Positions 54,612-62,406 of a stretch of 64,000 nt of DNA are shown here, one piece after another; position 1 is the first letter of the stretch, and each line of letters begins with the position of its first letter. Source of the DNA: Algirhabdus cladophorae (GTDB lineage Bacteria > Pseudomonadota > Alphaproteobacteria > Rhodobacterales > Rhodobacteraceae); contig NZ_CP173029.1 of NCBI RefSeq assembly GCF_044772865.1, positions 1,860,001-1,924,000 on the forward strand. The letters run 5' to 3'. A model generated the notes under the pieces. That model made no database searches, was not told the DNA's origin, and saw only the letters and a program-made list of their open reading frames with translations. The position numbers and the translations under genes were made by a program.

Positions 54612-55919
54612 TCAGTCTTGCGCTGACAAGTCGAAATTTTCTGTTGGAAAATATTTGTGCAGGCGCACGTCAGCAGCGCGGGCATGGCCCTCCATCCCCT
54701 CAAGGCGCGAAATCCGTGCTGTGGCTTCTGCAACGCGTTTGGCCCCGTCCCGTGTGGCGCGCTGCCAAGTGACGGTCTTCATGTACTTATGCACCGACAA
54801 GCCACCCGTATACCGTGCCGAGCCTGACGTGGGCAGCACGTGGTTTGTACCCGAGGCCTTGTCACCATAAGACACTGTGGTTTCCTCACCCAAAAACAGC
54901 GAGCCGTAACAGGTCAGACGGTTCAGCCACCAATCCAGATCTGCGGCCTGAACCGTCAGGTGTTCAGGCGCATATTCATCAGAACAGGCCGCCATTTCTT
55001 CGCGGTCCGCACAGACGATGACTTCTGCATAGTCGCGCCATGCCGCAAAGGCGTTGTCACGGTTGAGCCCGGGCAAATCTTCGATGAGTTCTGGCACGCG
55101 GGTCATGACCTTTTGCGCCAGATCTGTGCTGTCTGTGACCAGCCAAACCGGCGAGTTGTAGCCATGTTCCGCTTGGCTGACCAAATCGACCGCGACAATT
55201 TCCGCATCCGCATTGCCATCAGCCAAGATCAAGCTATCGGTCGGGCCTGCGATCATATCGATGCCCACTTGGCCAAAGAGCTGCCGTTTTGCTTCGGCCA
55301 CAAATTGATTGCCCGGTCCTACGATAATGTCGGCCTTTGGCAACCCAAAAAGGCCATAGGTCATTGCCGCAACACCTTGTACCCCGCCCATAGACAGGAT
55401 CTTGTGCGCGCCGCACAGGTTCGCTGCATAAATGATCGCAGGGCTGACGCCTTCCTCGCCTTGGGGAGGCGAACAAGCGGTAATGTGCTGCACACCGGCC
55501 ACCGATGCTGTGGTCACCGTCATCATCGCACTGGCCACATGGGAATAGCGTCCGCCGGGCGCATAACAGCCTGCCGCATTTACCGGAATAATCCGCTGAC
55601 CCGCAATCAAGCCAGGCTGAATTTCCATCTCGAAATCACTGGACGAGGCCTTTTGCGCCTCAGCAAAGCGGCGCACGTTGTCATGGGCAAACTGGATATC
55701 GTCCTTTAGCTTTTGCGAAACCTTAACGCTTGCCGCATCGATATCGTCTTGGGTCAGCAGCGTCGGGCCAGAATAATTGTCGAACTTGTCTGCATATTCT
55801 TGGGCCTTTGCATCGCCACCTTCCCGGATCTCAGTCAATATGCCTCGCACAATTCCTTGGGTCTCGGTCGCATCTGTTTGCGCGGTACGAGGGGCTTTCT
55901 TGAGATACGTGCGGGCCAT
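54612..55919 (-). CDS. hpsN: HisD-family dehydrogenase, HpsN-like
   Basis: 435-residue member of the histidinol dehydrogenase family. Zinc and catalytic residues are retained: Gln/His in VSQAEHGYNSP, Glu/His in YAPEHLTVQA, Asp in YGDKASGTNHVLPT, and a histidine near the C-terminus (GHARAADVRLHKYF). No his genes are nearby. Segments RYTGGLSVHKYMKTVTWQRATR-like and ISRLEGMEGHARAADVR resemble, from memory, HpsN, which oxidises 2,3-dihydroxypropane-1-sulfonate to sulfolactate. True HisD is the alternative. Located directly after an ABC transporter operon. Confidence 0.65.
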   Translation of the reverse strand: MARTYLKKAPRTAQTDATETQGIVRGILTEIREGGDAKAQEYADKFDNYSGPTLLTQDDIDAASVKVSQKLKDDIQFAHDNVRRFAEAQKASSSDFEMEIQPGLIAGQRIIPVNAAGCYAPGGRYSHVASAMMTVTTASVAGVQHITACSPPQGEEGVSPAIIYAANLCGAHKILSMGGVQGVAAMTYGLFGLPKADIIVGPGNQFVAEAKRQLFGQVGIDMIAGPTDSLILADGNADAEIVAVDLVSQAEHGYNSPVWLVTDSTDLAQKVMTRVPELIEDLPGLNRDNAFAAWRDYAEVIVCADREEMAACSDEYAPEHLTVQAADLDWWLNRLTCYGSLFLGEETTVSYGDKASGTNHVLPTSGSARYTGGLSVHKYMKTVTWQRATRDGAKRVAEATARISRLEGMEGHARAADVRLHKYFPTENFDLSAQD

Positions 55920-56086
55920 GAATTATCCACCTTTGATTCCAGAACTTGGATCCAATAACGATAGAAATCAGCGCTTTGCACGAAAAATCAGCCTCCCCCC
56001 ATGTCATTAAGGAAAGCGTGAAATTCCGTTTCAGAAAAGGTGATGAAGCAGCAGCTTATCTGGCGAAACCGCGGCGCTTTGGGCCC

Positions 56087-57121
56087 CTAAGCCGCGCCCG
56101 ACACCCGTGGCACCAAGGCCTTGACCAGATCGCGCATGTCCAACTGGCCTACGGGCGTATCGCCGTCCATGACGCGGTACGTGTGGGCTGTGTCGCCGCC
56201 AGACAGGGCAATCAGGCTTTCCAGATTGTCGCCTATCTGCACATCGCCTGCAAAGCTGTCCAAAGTCAGCGAACCCATAACAGATTTCACTCGTAGCACG
56301 CGCGCACGGTTAATGTCGGACACAAAATCCTCGATGTAAGGATCAGCAGGGTTCAACAAGATGCCCTGCGGCTCGCCCTGTTGGACAACGGCGCCGTCCT
56401 TGAGAATAACAAGGTGATCGGCCAGCTTGAGCGCCTCGTCCAGATCGTGGGTGATAAAGACGATGGTCTTGTGCAGCTCTTCTTGCAGTTCCAGCAGCAG
56501 GTTTTGCATGTCTGTGCGGATTAGCGGATCGAGGGCAGAAAACGCCTCGTCCATCAGCATAATGTCCGTGTCAGCAGTTAAGGCACGGGCGATGCCCACA
56601 CGTTGCTGCATCCCGCCCGAAAGTTGCGCGGGATAGTGGCTTTCGTAACCATCCAGTCCAACACGGGCCAGCCATTTTGCGCCTGCCGCATTGCGCGTGG
56701 CCTCGTCCACACCCTGCACTTCCAAGGCCATAGCGGCGTTTTGCAAAACGGTCCGGTGCGGCAAAAGCGCAAACTTTTGAAACACCATCGACATCTTGTC
56801 CTGACGCATCTTGCGCAAGGCATCATCCGACAGGCCCATCACATCCAAACCGTCGACCAAAATCTCCCCATCGGTGGGGTCAATCAAACGATTGAGGTGG
56901 CGGATCAGCGTTGATTTACCGGATCCAGACAGGCCCATCACAACGGTGATTTCCCCAGCCTGCATATCCACGTTGATGTCTTGCAACCCCAAGACATGGC
57001 CATGCTTTTCCAGCAGTTCAGGCTTGCCCATCCCTGCTTTGACATGGGGCATCATCTCTTTGTGGTTGGCGCCGAAAATCTTGTATAAACCGCGCAGGCG
57101 GACTTTGGGTGTATCGCTCAT
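56087..57121 (-). CDS. proV: Glycine betaine/proline-type ABC transporter ATPase
   Basis: 344-residue ATPase of the OpuA/ProU type. Walker A GLSGSGKSTLIRHLNRL, signature LSGGMQQRVGIARAL, Walker B IMLMDEAFSALDP, followed by a short CBS-related C-terminal region that senses ionic strength in relatives. It lies 12 bp downstream of the permease gene. Substrate class inferred from the family: quaternary ammonium compounds. Confidence 0.92.
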   Translation of the reverse strand: MSDTPKVRLRGLYKIFGANHKEMMPHVKAGMGKPELLEKHGHVLGLQDINVDMQAGEITVVMGLSGSGKSTLIRHLNRLIDPTDGEILVDGLDVMGLSDDALRKMRQDKMSMVFQKFALLPHRTVLQNAAMALEVQGVDEATRNAAGAKWLARVGLDGYESHYPAQLSGGMQQRVGIARALTADTDIMLMDEAFSALDPLIRTDMQNLLLELQEELHKTIVFITHDLDEALKLADHLVILKDGAVVQQGEPQGILLNPADPYIEDFVSDINRARVLRVKSVMGSLTLDSFAGDVQIGDNLESLIALSGGDTAHTYRVMDGDTPVGQLDMRDLVKALVPRVSGAA

Positions 57122-57133
57122 TGGATCAGCCTC

Positions 57134-58165
57134 TTAATGGGATTTGCGGGTCATATCGACCCGACCAAGGGCGGCTTTGGACACACGATCCAAAATCACA
57201 GCCAACAACACAATGCCGATACCGGCTACGATCCCAACACCCAATTCAAGGTTCCGAATACCGCGCAACACGTTCACGCCCAGCCCCGGGGCCGAGACCA
57301 GCGAAGCAATCACAACCATCGCCAGCGACATCATAATGGTCTGGTTGACCCCTGCCATGATGTTGGGCAACGCGAGGGGTAGCTCAACTTTCAGCAACTT
57401 TTGGTTGGAATTCATGCCGAACGCATTTGCCGCCTCGATCACATCCTGATCCACCAAACGGATACCCAGATCAGTCAAACGGACCACTGGCACGATGGCA
57501 TATAGGATAATAGCGATGCCATAAAGTTTGGATTCCGTGACCGAGAACAAGAAGATCAGTGGGATCAAATAGACAAACGTCGGTAGAGTTTGCAGCAGGT
57601 CCAACACCGGCACAATGGCCCGTTGCAGCCTGTCGGATTTGGACATGGCAATGCCAATGGGCACCCCCAGAAGGATCGATATCCCCGTGCAAACAAAGAT
57701 AATCGACAGCGTCTGCATGGCCACATCGTAGTGATCCACAAACGCCAGCAAAAGAATAGAGAACCCAACGAAAATGGTCACAGCGATCGAGCGCGAGGCC
57801 CACCACGCCACACCGATCAAAATTGGGATCATGATAAACCAAGGCACAGCAGCGAACAGCCATAGCGCCCCGTCCAGCATCCAACTGAGCGGTTGGGTGA
57901 TCGGGTCCAAAACTGTTTTAAGCGCAGGCTTGGCGGCTAGAAACCCGTCTTCGATACCTTTGGTCAGATCGCGGGTCTGGCTAAGATTGCCACAGCTTTC
58001 ATTGAGGTTATCCAGCGATGGAAACGGAAAAGCGGGCCCGGATGCCGCATCGTCCCCGTTTGATTGAGCGAGCAAATCCGCCATCGACAAAGGCGCATCC
58101 GAGGCCCCTCCACCACACCAGTCTTCAAGACCCAACGCCTTGAACACCCCATCATAAAAAGCCAT
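57134..58165 (-). CDS. proW: Glycine betaine/proline-type ABC transporter permease
   Basis: 343 residues with an N-terminal hydrophilic extension and six or more spans. The permease signature is in the last half (DVIEAANAFGMNSNQKLLKVELPLALPNIMAGVNQ). This is the ProW/OpuAB type of inner-membrane subunit. Separated from the binding-protein gene by a hairpin. Confidence 0.92.
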   Translation of the reverse strand: MAFYDGVFKALGLEDWCGGGASDAPLSMADLLAQSNGDDAASGPAFPFPSLDNLNESCGNLSQTRDLTKGIEDGFLAAKPALKTVLDPITQPLSWMLDGALWLFAAVPWFIMIPILIGVAWWASRSIAVTIFVGFSILLLAFVDHYDVAMQTLSIIFVCTGISILLGVPIGIAMSKSDRLQRAIVPVLDLLQTLPTFVYLIPLIFLFSVTESKLYGIAIILYAIVPVVRLTDLGIRLVDQDVIEAANAFGMNSNQKLLKVELPLALPNIMAGVNQTIMMSLAMVVIASLVSAPGLGVNVLRGIRNLELGVGIVAGIGIVLLAVILDRVSKAALGRVDMTRKSH

Positions 58166-58187
58166 AAATCTGTCCCCGTTGGCAAAA

Positions 58188-58218
58188 GCCCCCTCGCCTG
58201 AAGAACGGGCGAGAGGGC
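58188..58218 (-). terminator. Attenuator between binding-protein and permease genes
   Basis: On the minus strand, GCCCTCTCGCC pairs with GGCGAGGGGGC (one mismatch, 9-base loop) followed by TTTTG. It lies 19 bp past the proX stop. A partial terminator here would leave the binding protein in excess over the permease. Confidence 0.7.
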
Positions 58219-58236
58219 GCTGTTTTTATTGCAATA

Positions 58237-59205
58237 TTACTTCAACAATGCCGACAGATTTGCCTTGGCATCGTCGTTGATCCATGTGGACCACGTGTCT
58301 TTGTAGTTGGTCAAAAAGTACACTGCTGCTTCTTCGTTGGACGCGTTATTGTCCAAACGCCATGCCAGCACCTCACCCATTTGGGCGTTGGTGAAGGATA
58401 CGTTTTTCAGCAATTCTGCGATTTCTGGCTCACGCTCGACGAACGCACCAGAGGCCGCTGTCACAACTTTCGAGCTTGGGTATGCGGAAAAGCCAGGGGT
58501 GGCGCAGTCCACGTCACCGTTACAGCTGTGTGCTTCTGCGTCGTAAGCTGGTACTTCAACCTGCACCATTGGGTATTTGCCCAAAACGGCTGTTGGGGCC
58601 CAGTAGTAGCCAAACCATGGTTCTTTGTCCGCGTAGGCCGAGGCGATGGATGTTTGTAGCGTTTCGCCGGAACCATGCTGGAACCGCTCAAGGCCAGAGC
58701 CTTCGATGTTGGCGGCTTTGAGGTTATTGTTATTAATGATGTCGCAGGCCCAGCCTGACGGACAATCGTGGAATTTGCCACCAACAGCCGCAGGATTGGC
58801 CATGATGCCTTCCCATGTCGTCAGCTCAGGGTTGCTCTCGGCCAGATAGGCTGGGATCCACCAGGCTTCTACGCCGCCATCGGACAATACATCACCCAAT
58901 TCAACCAATTTGCCTTCTTCCAACAGACCGTCGTAGGCCGGTGTCGAGTTCGCCCAAACCTCGGTCAAGATGTCAGGCTCGCCTGTTTCGGCCAAGGACG
59001 TCAGCGCAGGTACAGTCGAAGACGGTACTTTTTGTACCTCACAGCCGTAGCCCTGCTGCATCAAAAAGCTGGCCACAGCTGTTACAACCTGCGCCGAGGC
59101 CCAATCCATTTCGGTGATCGAGACCTTACCGCAATCCGCAGCTGCAGAGGTGGCGCCAAGGGCCAAAGCTGTGGCCGCGCTGGCCATAAGCATCTTAAGT
59201 TTCAT
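58237..59205 (-). CDS. proX: Glycine betaine-type ABC transporter substrate-binding protein
   Basis: 322 residues with a signal peptide ending SAAA. OpuAC-family lobes: ITEMDWASAQVVTAVASFLMQQ, DILTEVWANS, and later EPWFGYYWAPTAVL. The spread of tryptophans fits an aromatic box for a quaternary ammonium head group, though the residues cannot be assigned without a structure. First gene of the proX-proW-proV-hpsN-adh run, so its ligand may be the substrate of the dehydrogenases. Confidence 0.9.
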   Translation of the reverse strand: MKLKMLMASAATALALGATSAAADCGKVSITEMDWASAQVVTAVASFLMQQGYGCEVQKVPSSTVPALTSLAETGEPDILTEVWANSTPAYDGLLEEGKLVELGDVLSDGGVEAWWIPAYLAESNPELTTWEGIMANPAAVGGKFHDCPSGWACDIINNNNLKAANIEGSGLERFQHGSGETLQTSIASAYADKEPWFGYYWAPTAVLGKYPMVQVEVPAYDAEAHSCNGDVDCATPGFSAYPSSKVVTAASGAFVEREPEIAELLKNVSFTNAQMGEVLAWRLDNNASNEEAAVYFLTNYKDTWSTWINDDAKANLSALLK

Positions 59206-60013
59206 TGTGTCGTCTCCCTGAGTGTTTTTTTGTGACTTTTATCGCGTCGGTTCTAAGTAAGGCAGCTTGCGTGGGTTTGATCAACATCTATTCGGGAAAT
59301 CTTGGGTCACAATCGAAAAATATCCCGAAACCGACCTTCCACAAAAAAACGCGACCCCCTCTTGGTACAAAAGTCCGGAAACATCCCCACCAGATCACAA
59401 CCCAAACCCAATGCACGCTCCCGTTAAAGAGCATCCATGCGCCAGTATACTCCCCCACCCCTAAGGCTTGCAAAACTTGCGTTCGTATTTGGCGAAGGGG
59501 TGATGTGGAATTGGGGGTGGGATTTGGGAATTGTAAAGGACAAGTACCAGTGTCCGTAGCAACTGTGTCGTCTGGCCGTGAGGGCCATGACCCAACGCGC
59601 TTCATCCGTGAGGACTGCGGAGTTTAACCCTAAAGGGTAATGGGTCATGGCTTGAGCCTGACGACCAGTTGATGCGGAATGGTGTTGTATGAGGCCGTAT
59701 GTGCGGTCTCAAAGGATGGGTGAAAGTGTGGAAACAGAAGGTATGTGATGGTGCATGTGAGAAAGCGTGCTTTGTGTGGCGTTGTTCCGACAAGGCTAAC
59801 CTGATTTTGCGAACCTCCGACAAGAAAAGGATTTTTCAGGGAATTACATCAAATGACCCGCATTTCTGGTGGCACTTCTAGGTTGTCTAGCCTACTGCTT
59901 GACGGGTCAGGTAACCTTTGGTCAGATAAGCTTTGCTCTATATCGTTGCTATAGATTTTGTTTCTTTCTATGCCAGCGGTCTAAGAATATCGGGATGGCT
60001 AAAACCAAAGCTC
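59206..60013. other. Long intergenic region upstream of the transporter operon
   Basis: About 800 bp with no convincing gene. All open frames are short, lack ribosome binding sites and have odd composition (runs of His/Pro or Trp/Gly). It holds the promoter side of proX and a perfect 11-bp inverted repeat at 59584-59594 / 59641-59651. Composition becomes more AT-rich towards the right, approaching the island border. Confidence 0.5.
59584..59651. repeat. 11-bp perfect inverted repeat
   Basis: GCCATGACCCA at 59584-59594 and TGGGTCATGGC at 59641-59651, separated by 46 bp that contain a smaller ACCCT-AA-AGGGT symmetry near 59626-59637. May be an RNA hairpin or a protein site; nothing around it assigns a function. 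Confidence 0.5.
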
Positions 60014-60268
60014 ATGTTCGTTTTGGCTCCGATGTTTAAATTGGATCTTAAGAGGTCAAAACAGATTTTTTCTGAAGAGGAGCTTGAACGTCTAAGAGCC
60101 CAAAAATCGCCCCCGTCATTTTCAAAACTAGAGGTTTGGTTGATCGACATGACAACCGACGAAACCTATTCGATAGAGGAAAAATTTGGACGCCTGTTTT
60201 GGCTCAGTATTTTTCTCGTTGCGTCTATAACCTTTTCAATTTTTTTCATTTTGTTGAAAGTCTTTTAA
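60014..60268 (+). CDS. Small predicted tail-anchored membrane protein
   Basis: 84 residues from ATG 60014 (other starts: TTG 59933, ATG 60032; none has a good ribosome binding site). A charged N-terminal half (KRSKQIFSEEELERLRAQK) leads to one C-terminal hydrophobic helix (FWLSIFLVASITFSIFFILL). AT-rich relative to genes further left. No family recognised; could be a remnant near the island border. Confidence 0.4.
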   Translation: MFVLAPMFKLDLKRSKQIFSEEELERLRAQKSPPSFSKLEVWLIDMTTDETYSIEEKFGRLFWLSIFLVASITFSIFFILLKVF

Positions 60269-60605
60269 ATGGGTTCAAGACGTATTGGCTGGTCGCTCGA
60301 AGAAGTTGAATTGTTTTCGTCTCAAAATGGAACTTCAGAAATCACTGGCGTAATGAGAATAAATGCGGCGATTGACGTTTGGGGCGGTGGTTACAGGTGT
60401 TGTTGGAACTGACCTAGAAGCCACGGTTAGAATTTTATAGACAGTCATTTCCCACCTTCCTACATCAAACCCAGCCCACCTTTTGGCCCACCGTCGTGTT
60501 CGCGAAATAGCGATGATCTATGAGGGGCCATGAGCAAAGTCAGTCAAAAATACCTATAAAACAAAGGTGTTTAGAGAAATCATGCTTGTCTATGAAACAG
60601 TGTAG

Positions 60606-60654
60606 TGGTGCCCGGGGGCGGAATCGAACCACCGACACGAGGATTTTCAATCCT
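60606..60654 (-). tRNA. tRNA-Phe(GAA) 3' fragment, probable attachment site
   Basis: On the minus strand the sequence reads through the 3' side of an anticodon arm with loop TTGAAAA (anticodon GAA at 60646-60648), variable loop, a perfect T-arm GGTGG-TTCGATT-CCGCC, acceptor half CCCGGGC and ACCA (CCA complement at 60606-60608). The D-arm and 5' acceptor half are absent: beyond 60654 the sequence is unrelated. This is what remains at the distal end when an element inserts into the 3' half of a tRNA gene. Confidence 0.88.
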
Positions 60655-60706
60655 TCAGTGCCAAGCTTAATATGCTGATTTTTAATACTAAAAATATACA
60701 ACAGGT

Positions 60707-60732
60707 AAAAGTGTGTAGCAAAGTGTGCAACT
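60707..60732. promoter_or_regulatory. Tandem repeats, candidate integrase arm sites
   Basis: AAAAGTGTGTAGCA (60707-60720) is followed directly by AAGTGTGCAACT (60721-60732); both share AAGTGTG with CA nearby. Such closely spaced direct repeats 50-80 bp from a tRNA core are typical of tyrosine-integrase arm-binding sites. Inferred from position and form. Confidence 0.4.
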
Positions 60733-60791
60733 TTTTCCTGATTCTCGCTAGACCGAGAATTAATTCGAAAACCTACCGGATTTCGACCGTT

Positions 60792-60820
60792 CTAGGGGGT
60801 ATGGAGACCATACTCCCTAG
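60792..60820. repeat. Inverted repeat, 13 bp with one mismatch
   Basis: CTAGGGGGTATGG / CCATACTCCCTAG with a three-base loop. It begins the palindrome-rich block that continues to 61159. No T-tract, so a terminator role is doubtful. Confidence 0.6.
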
Positions 60821-60865
60821 TAAGTACCCCCTCTGTTTCAAGCTATCACTTTGAAACTGCGAGGC

Positions 60866-61071
60866 CTATTCGCCACCGATTGCCGCGTGTTTACACCGCG
60901 ACCCAATAGCTGCTGACTACCTACATAAAATTCCGGTTGCGGCCTAACGCCAGCGCACCGTCGCAGCTATTGGGTCGCGGTGACACAAAACCGCAAACCA
61001 GAATTCAGACCGCGCGAAGGCGCGGCGAATTCTGGGCGGTTTTGGCACCTTCGACAATCGGTGGCGAATAG
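60866..61071. repeat. Nested inverted repeats, candidate replication origin
   Basis: Outer perfect arms of 17 bp (60866-60882 / 61055-61071) and inner perfect arms of 20 bp (60894-60913 / 60963-60982). Left and right copies are inverted duplicates of one another, but the right copy has an extra palindromic segment between the two arms (60983-61054). That insert forms its own hairpin: AAAACCGC...CCAGAATTC...GAATTCTGG-GCGGTTTT. No gene is present. It lies next to a primase gene, as replication origins of mobile elements often do. Confidence 0.65.
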
Positions 61072-61108
61072 TTGGGTGTACTTGCCGAGGAACCTCGGCA
61101 CACCCAAC
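61071..61108. repeat. Hairpin with two-part stem
   Basis: GTTGGGTG / CACCCAAC (outer) and TGCCGAGG / CCTCGGCA (inner, loop AA). It abuts the outer arm of the nested repeats and extends the structured block. Confidence 0.6.
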
Positions 61109-61121
61109 GCCCCCCGCTCAC

Positions 61122-61159
61122 GCGGGAAAAAGAAAAAGGGGTCTCCACATGGAGACCCC
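61122..61159 (-). terminator. Rho-independent terminator of the primase gene
   Basis: On the minus strand GGGGTCTCC-ATGT-GGAGACCCC is followed by TTTTTCTTTTTC. It starts 28 bp after the primase stop at 61188. Confidence 0.88.
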
Positions 61160-61187
61160 ACCGTTTCATCGCAACCCAACGATATGG

Positions 61188-62291
61188 CTAACGCACATAT
61201 CGGGGCAGCTCAGCTACGATTTTGTCGCTCATTTCATCCGGCTTAACGCCATCTTCAAGCGACACAGTTTTTGCGAACAAGCGCGTTGCCAGAACTGGCA
61301 GCGCTTGTTCGCTTCCCTTACGACCGCCTTCGTCGCCATCAAAGATCAAGATTGCTTTTCGGAAGCCTGCTTGAACAAGCAGGCTCACCTGTTGCGGGGA
61401 CAGACTGGCCCCGAAACTTGCGACGACCGGCACGCTTACTGCGTGCAGTCGCAACACTGACCAATACCCTTCGACGATGACAACGGCATCGTCGACATCT
61501 TCACCTGTTTCGATCAATTGCTCTCGCTTCGCGATCACACGGTTCAGGTTGTACACCACGCAAGACTTTTCAAATCCCTTGGGCAAGAGATAACGTGGCT
61601 TGTCCTCCTTCTGATCCTCAGATGCCAGCCGACCGGCGTATGCGATCAAGTCACCGTCTTCATTGTGTATCGGGAAACAGACCCGCCCCGCCATTGAACC
61701 GCGCTTGGCAAAGCCAAGACCAAATTCCTGAACTAGTTCTTTTGTGATCTTGCGACCACTTAAGAACGGGTGCTCAGGTTCAAGTTTCAGTTCAAAGGTA
61801 AGCGCTGGATTTACAACGTCCGCATCAACCTCCAAATTTGCACTCTGACAAGGCGCTTCAGCCTTTGAGCGGGGAGCTGAGCCCGCGCCGTCCTTTGAGG
61901 CCTGCTCGGTGCGTTTTGGACGTTTCCCAGCCTGTTTGTCTCGCGGCTTTGCTTTGGGTTGATCACCTGCTGGCGTTTCTTTCGATCCACCGTCAATTTT
62001 GAAGACCTCACAGGCCAGAACAGCGGCCTTGCGCAGTTCGCGCGGCTGGTCAGGATCAAATCCCTCCATCCGAGCGACGAAATCCAATATGTTACCTTTG
62101 GCCTGACAGGAAAAACAGTTGAAAACGCCTTTGGTCAGGTTGAGCCCACATGACGGCTTGTGGTCGTCGTGGAACGGGCAGCAGATCTTAACCTGATCCT
62201 GCCCGTTTGGTTTCACATCAAAACCGTAGTGCGACAGCACCTCTGATACGTCCAAATTCTCTCGGACGGTCTGAAAATTTACCCATGTCAT
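61188..62291 (-). CDS. Short DnaG-type primase (CHC2 zinc finger plus Toprim)
   Basis: 367 residues from ATG 62291, chosen because GGAG lies 9 bp upstream (ATG 62306 has none). N-terminal CHC2 zinc finger with Cys38, His41, Cys59, Cys62 (CPFH...NCFSC). A Lys/Pro/Ala-rich linker spans about 101-155, followed by an RNA-polymerase/Toprim domain with Glu274 (VIVEGYWSV) and the DGD at 318-320 (LIFDGDEGG). DnaG's C-terminal helicase-binding domain is missing, and chromosomal DnaG is about 600 residues, so this is a mobile-element primase. Divergent from the TIR-ATPase gene across 115 bp. Confidence 0.88.
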   Translation of the reverse strand: MTWVNFQTVRENLDVSEVLSHYGFDVKPNGQDQVKICCPFHDDHKPSCGLNLTKGVFNCFSCQAKGNILDFVARMEGFDPDQPRELRKAAVLACEVFKIDGGSKETPAGDQPKAKPRDKQAGKRPKRTEQASKDGAGSAPRSKAEAPCQSANLEVDADVVNPALTFELKLEPEHPFLSGRKITKELVQEFGLGFAKRGSMAGRVCFPIHNEDGDLIAYAGRLASEDQKEDKPRYLLPKGFEKSCVVYNLNRVIAKREQLIETGEDVDDAVVIVEGYWSVLRLHAVSVPVVASFGASLSPQQVSLLVQAGFRKAILIFDGDEGGRKGSEQALPVLATRLFAKTVSLEDGVKPDEMSDKIVAELPRYVR

Positions 62292-62406
62292 CGTTGATTG
62301 CTCCATATTTTAGGGGCATCTGATTGTACCACAGTTGGATTTTCCTTGATTTTTCACTACCCAAACGTGCACCTTCCCCAAAACAAGAAATACGGAAGAA
62401 TATTAA

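Noticed and set aside
54612..55919. Biosynthetic histidinol dehydrogenase (hisD)
   Set aside because: Not excluded, but there are no other his genes nearby, the context is catabolic with a transporter, and the sequence pattern fits HpsN better.
59205..59627. 140-codon plus-strand frame upstream of proX
   Set aside because: No ribosome binding site, odd composition, overlaps the proX promoter region, and no recognisable motif.
59602..59881. Short frames on both strands rich in His/Pro or Trp/Lys
   Set aside because: Mutually overlapping, no ribosome binding sites; the composition reflects GT-rich DNA rather than a protein.
60269..60352. 27-codon frame starting directly after the small membrane gene
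   Set aside because: Too short and without a ribosome binding site to claim as a gene; could be a truncated remnant.
61071..61108. GTTGGGT / ACCCAAC pair considered as an integron attC site
   Set aside because: The core motifs are in the wrong order (GTTRRRY before RYYYAAC) and no cassette structure or integron integrase is present.
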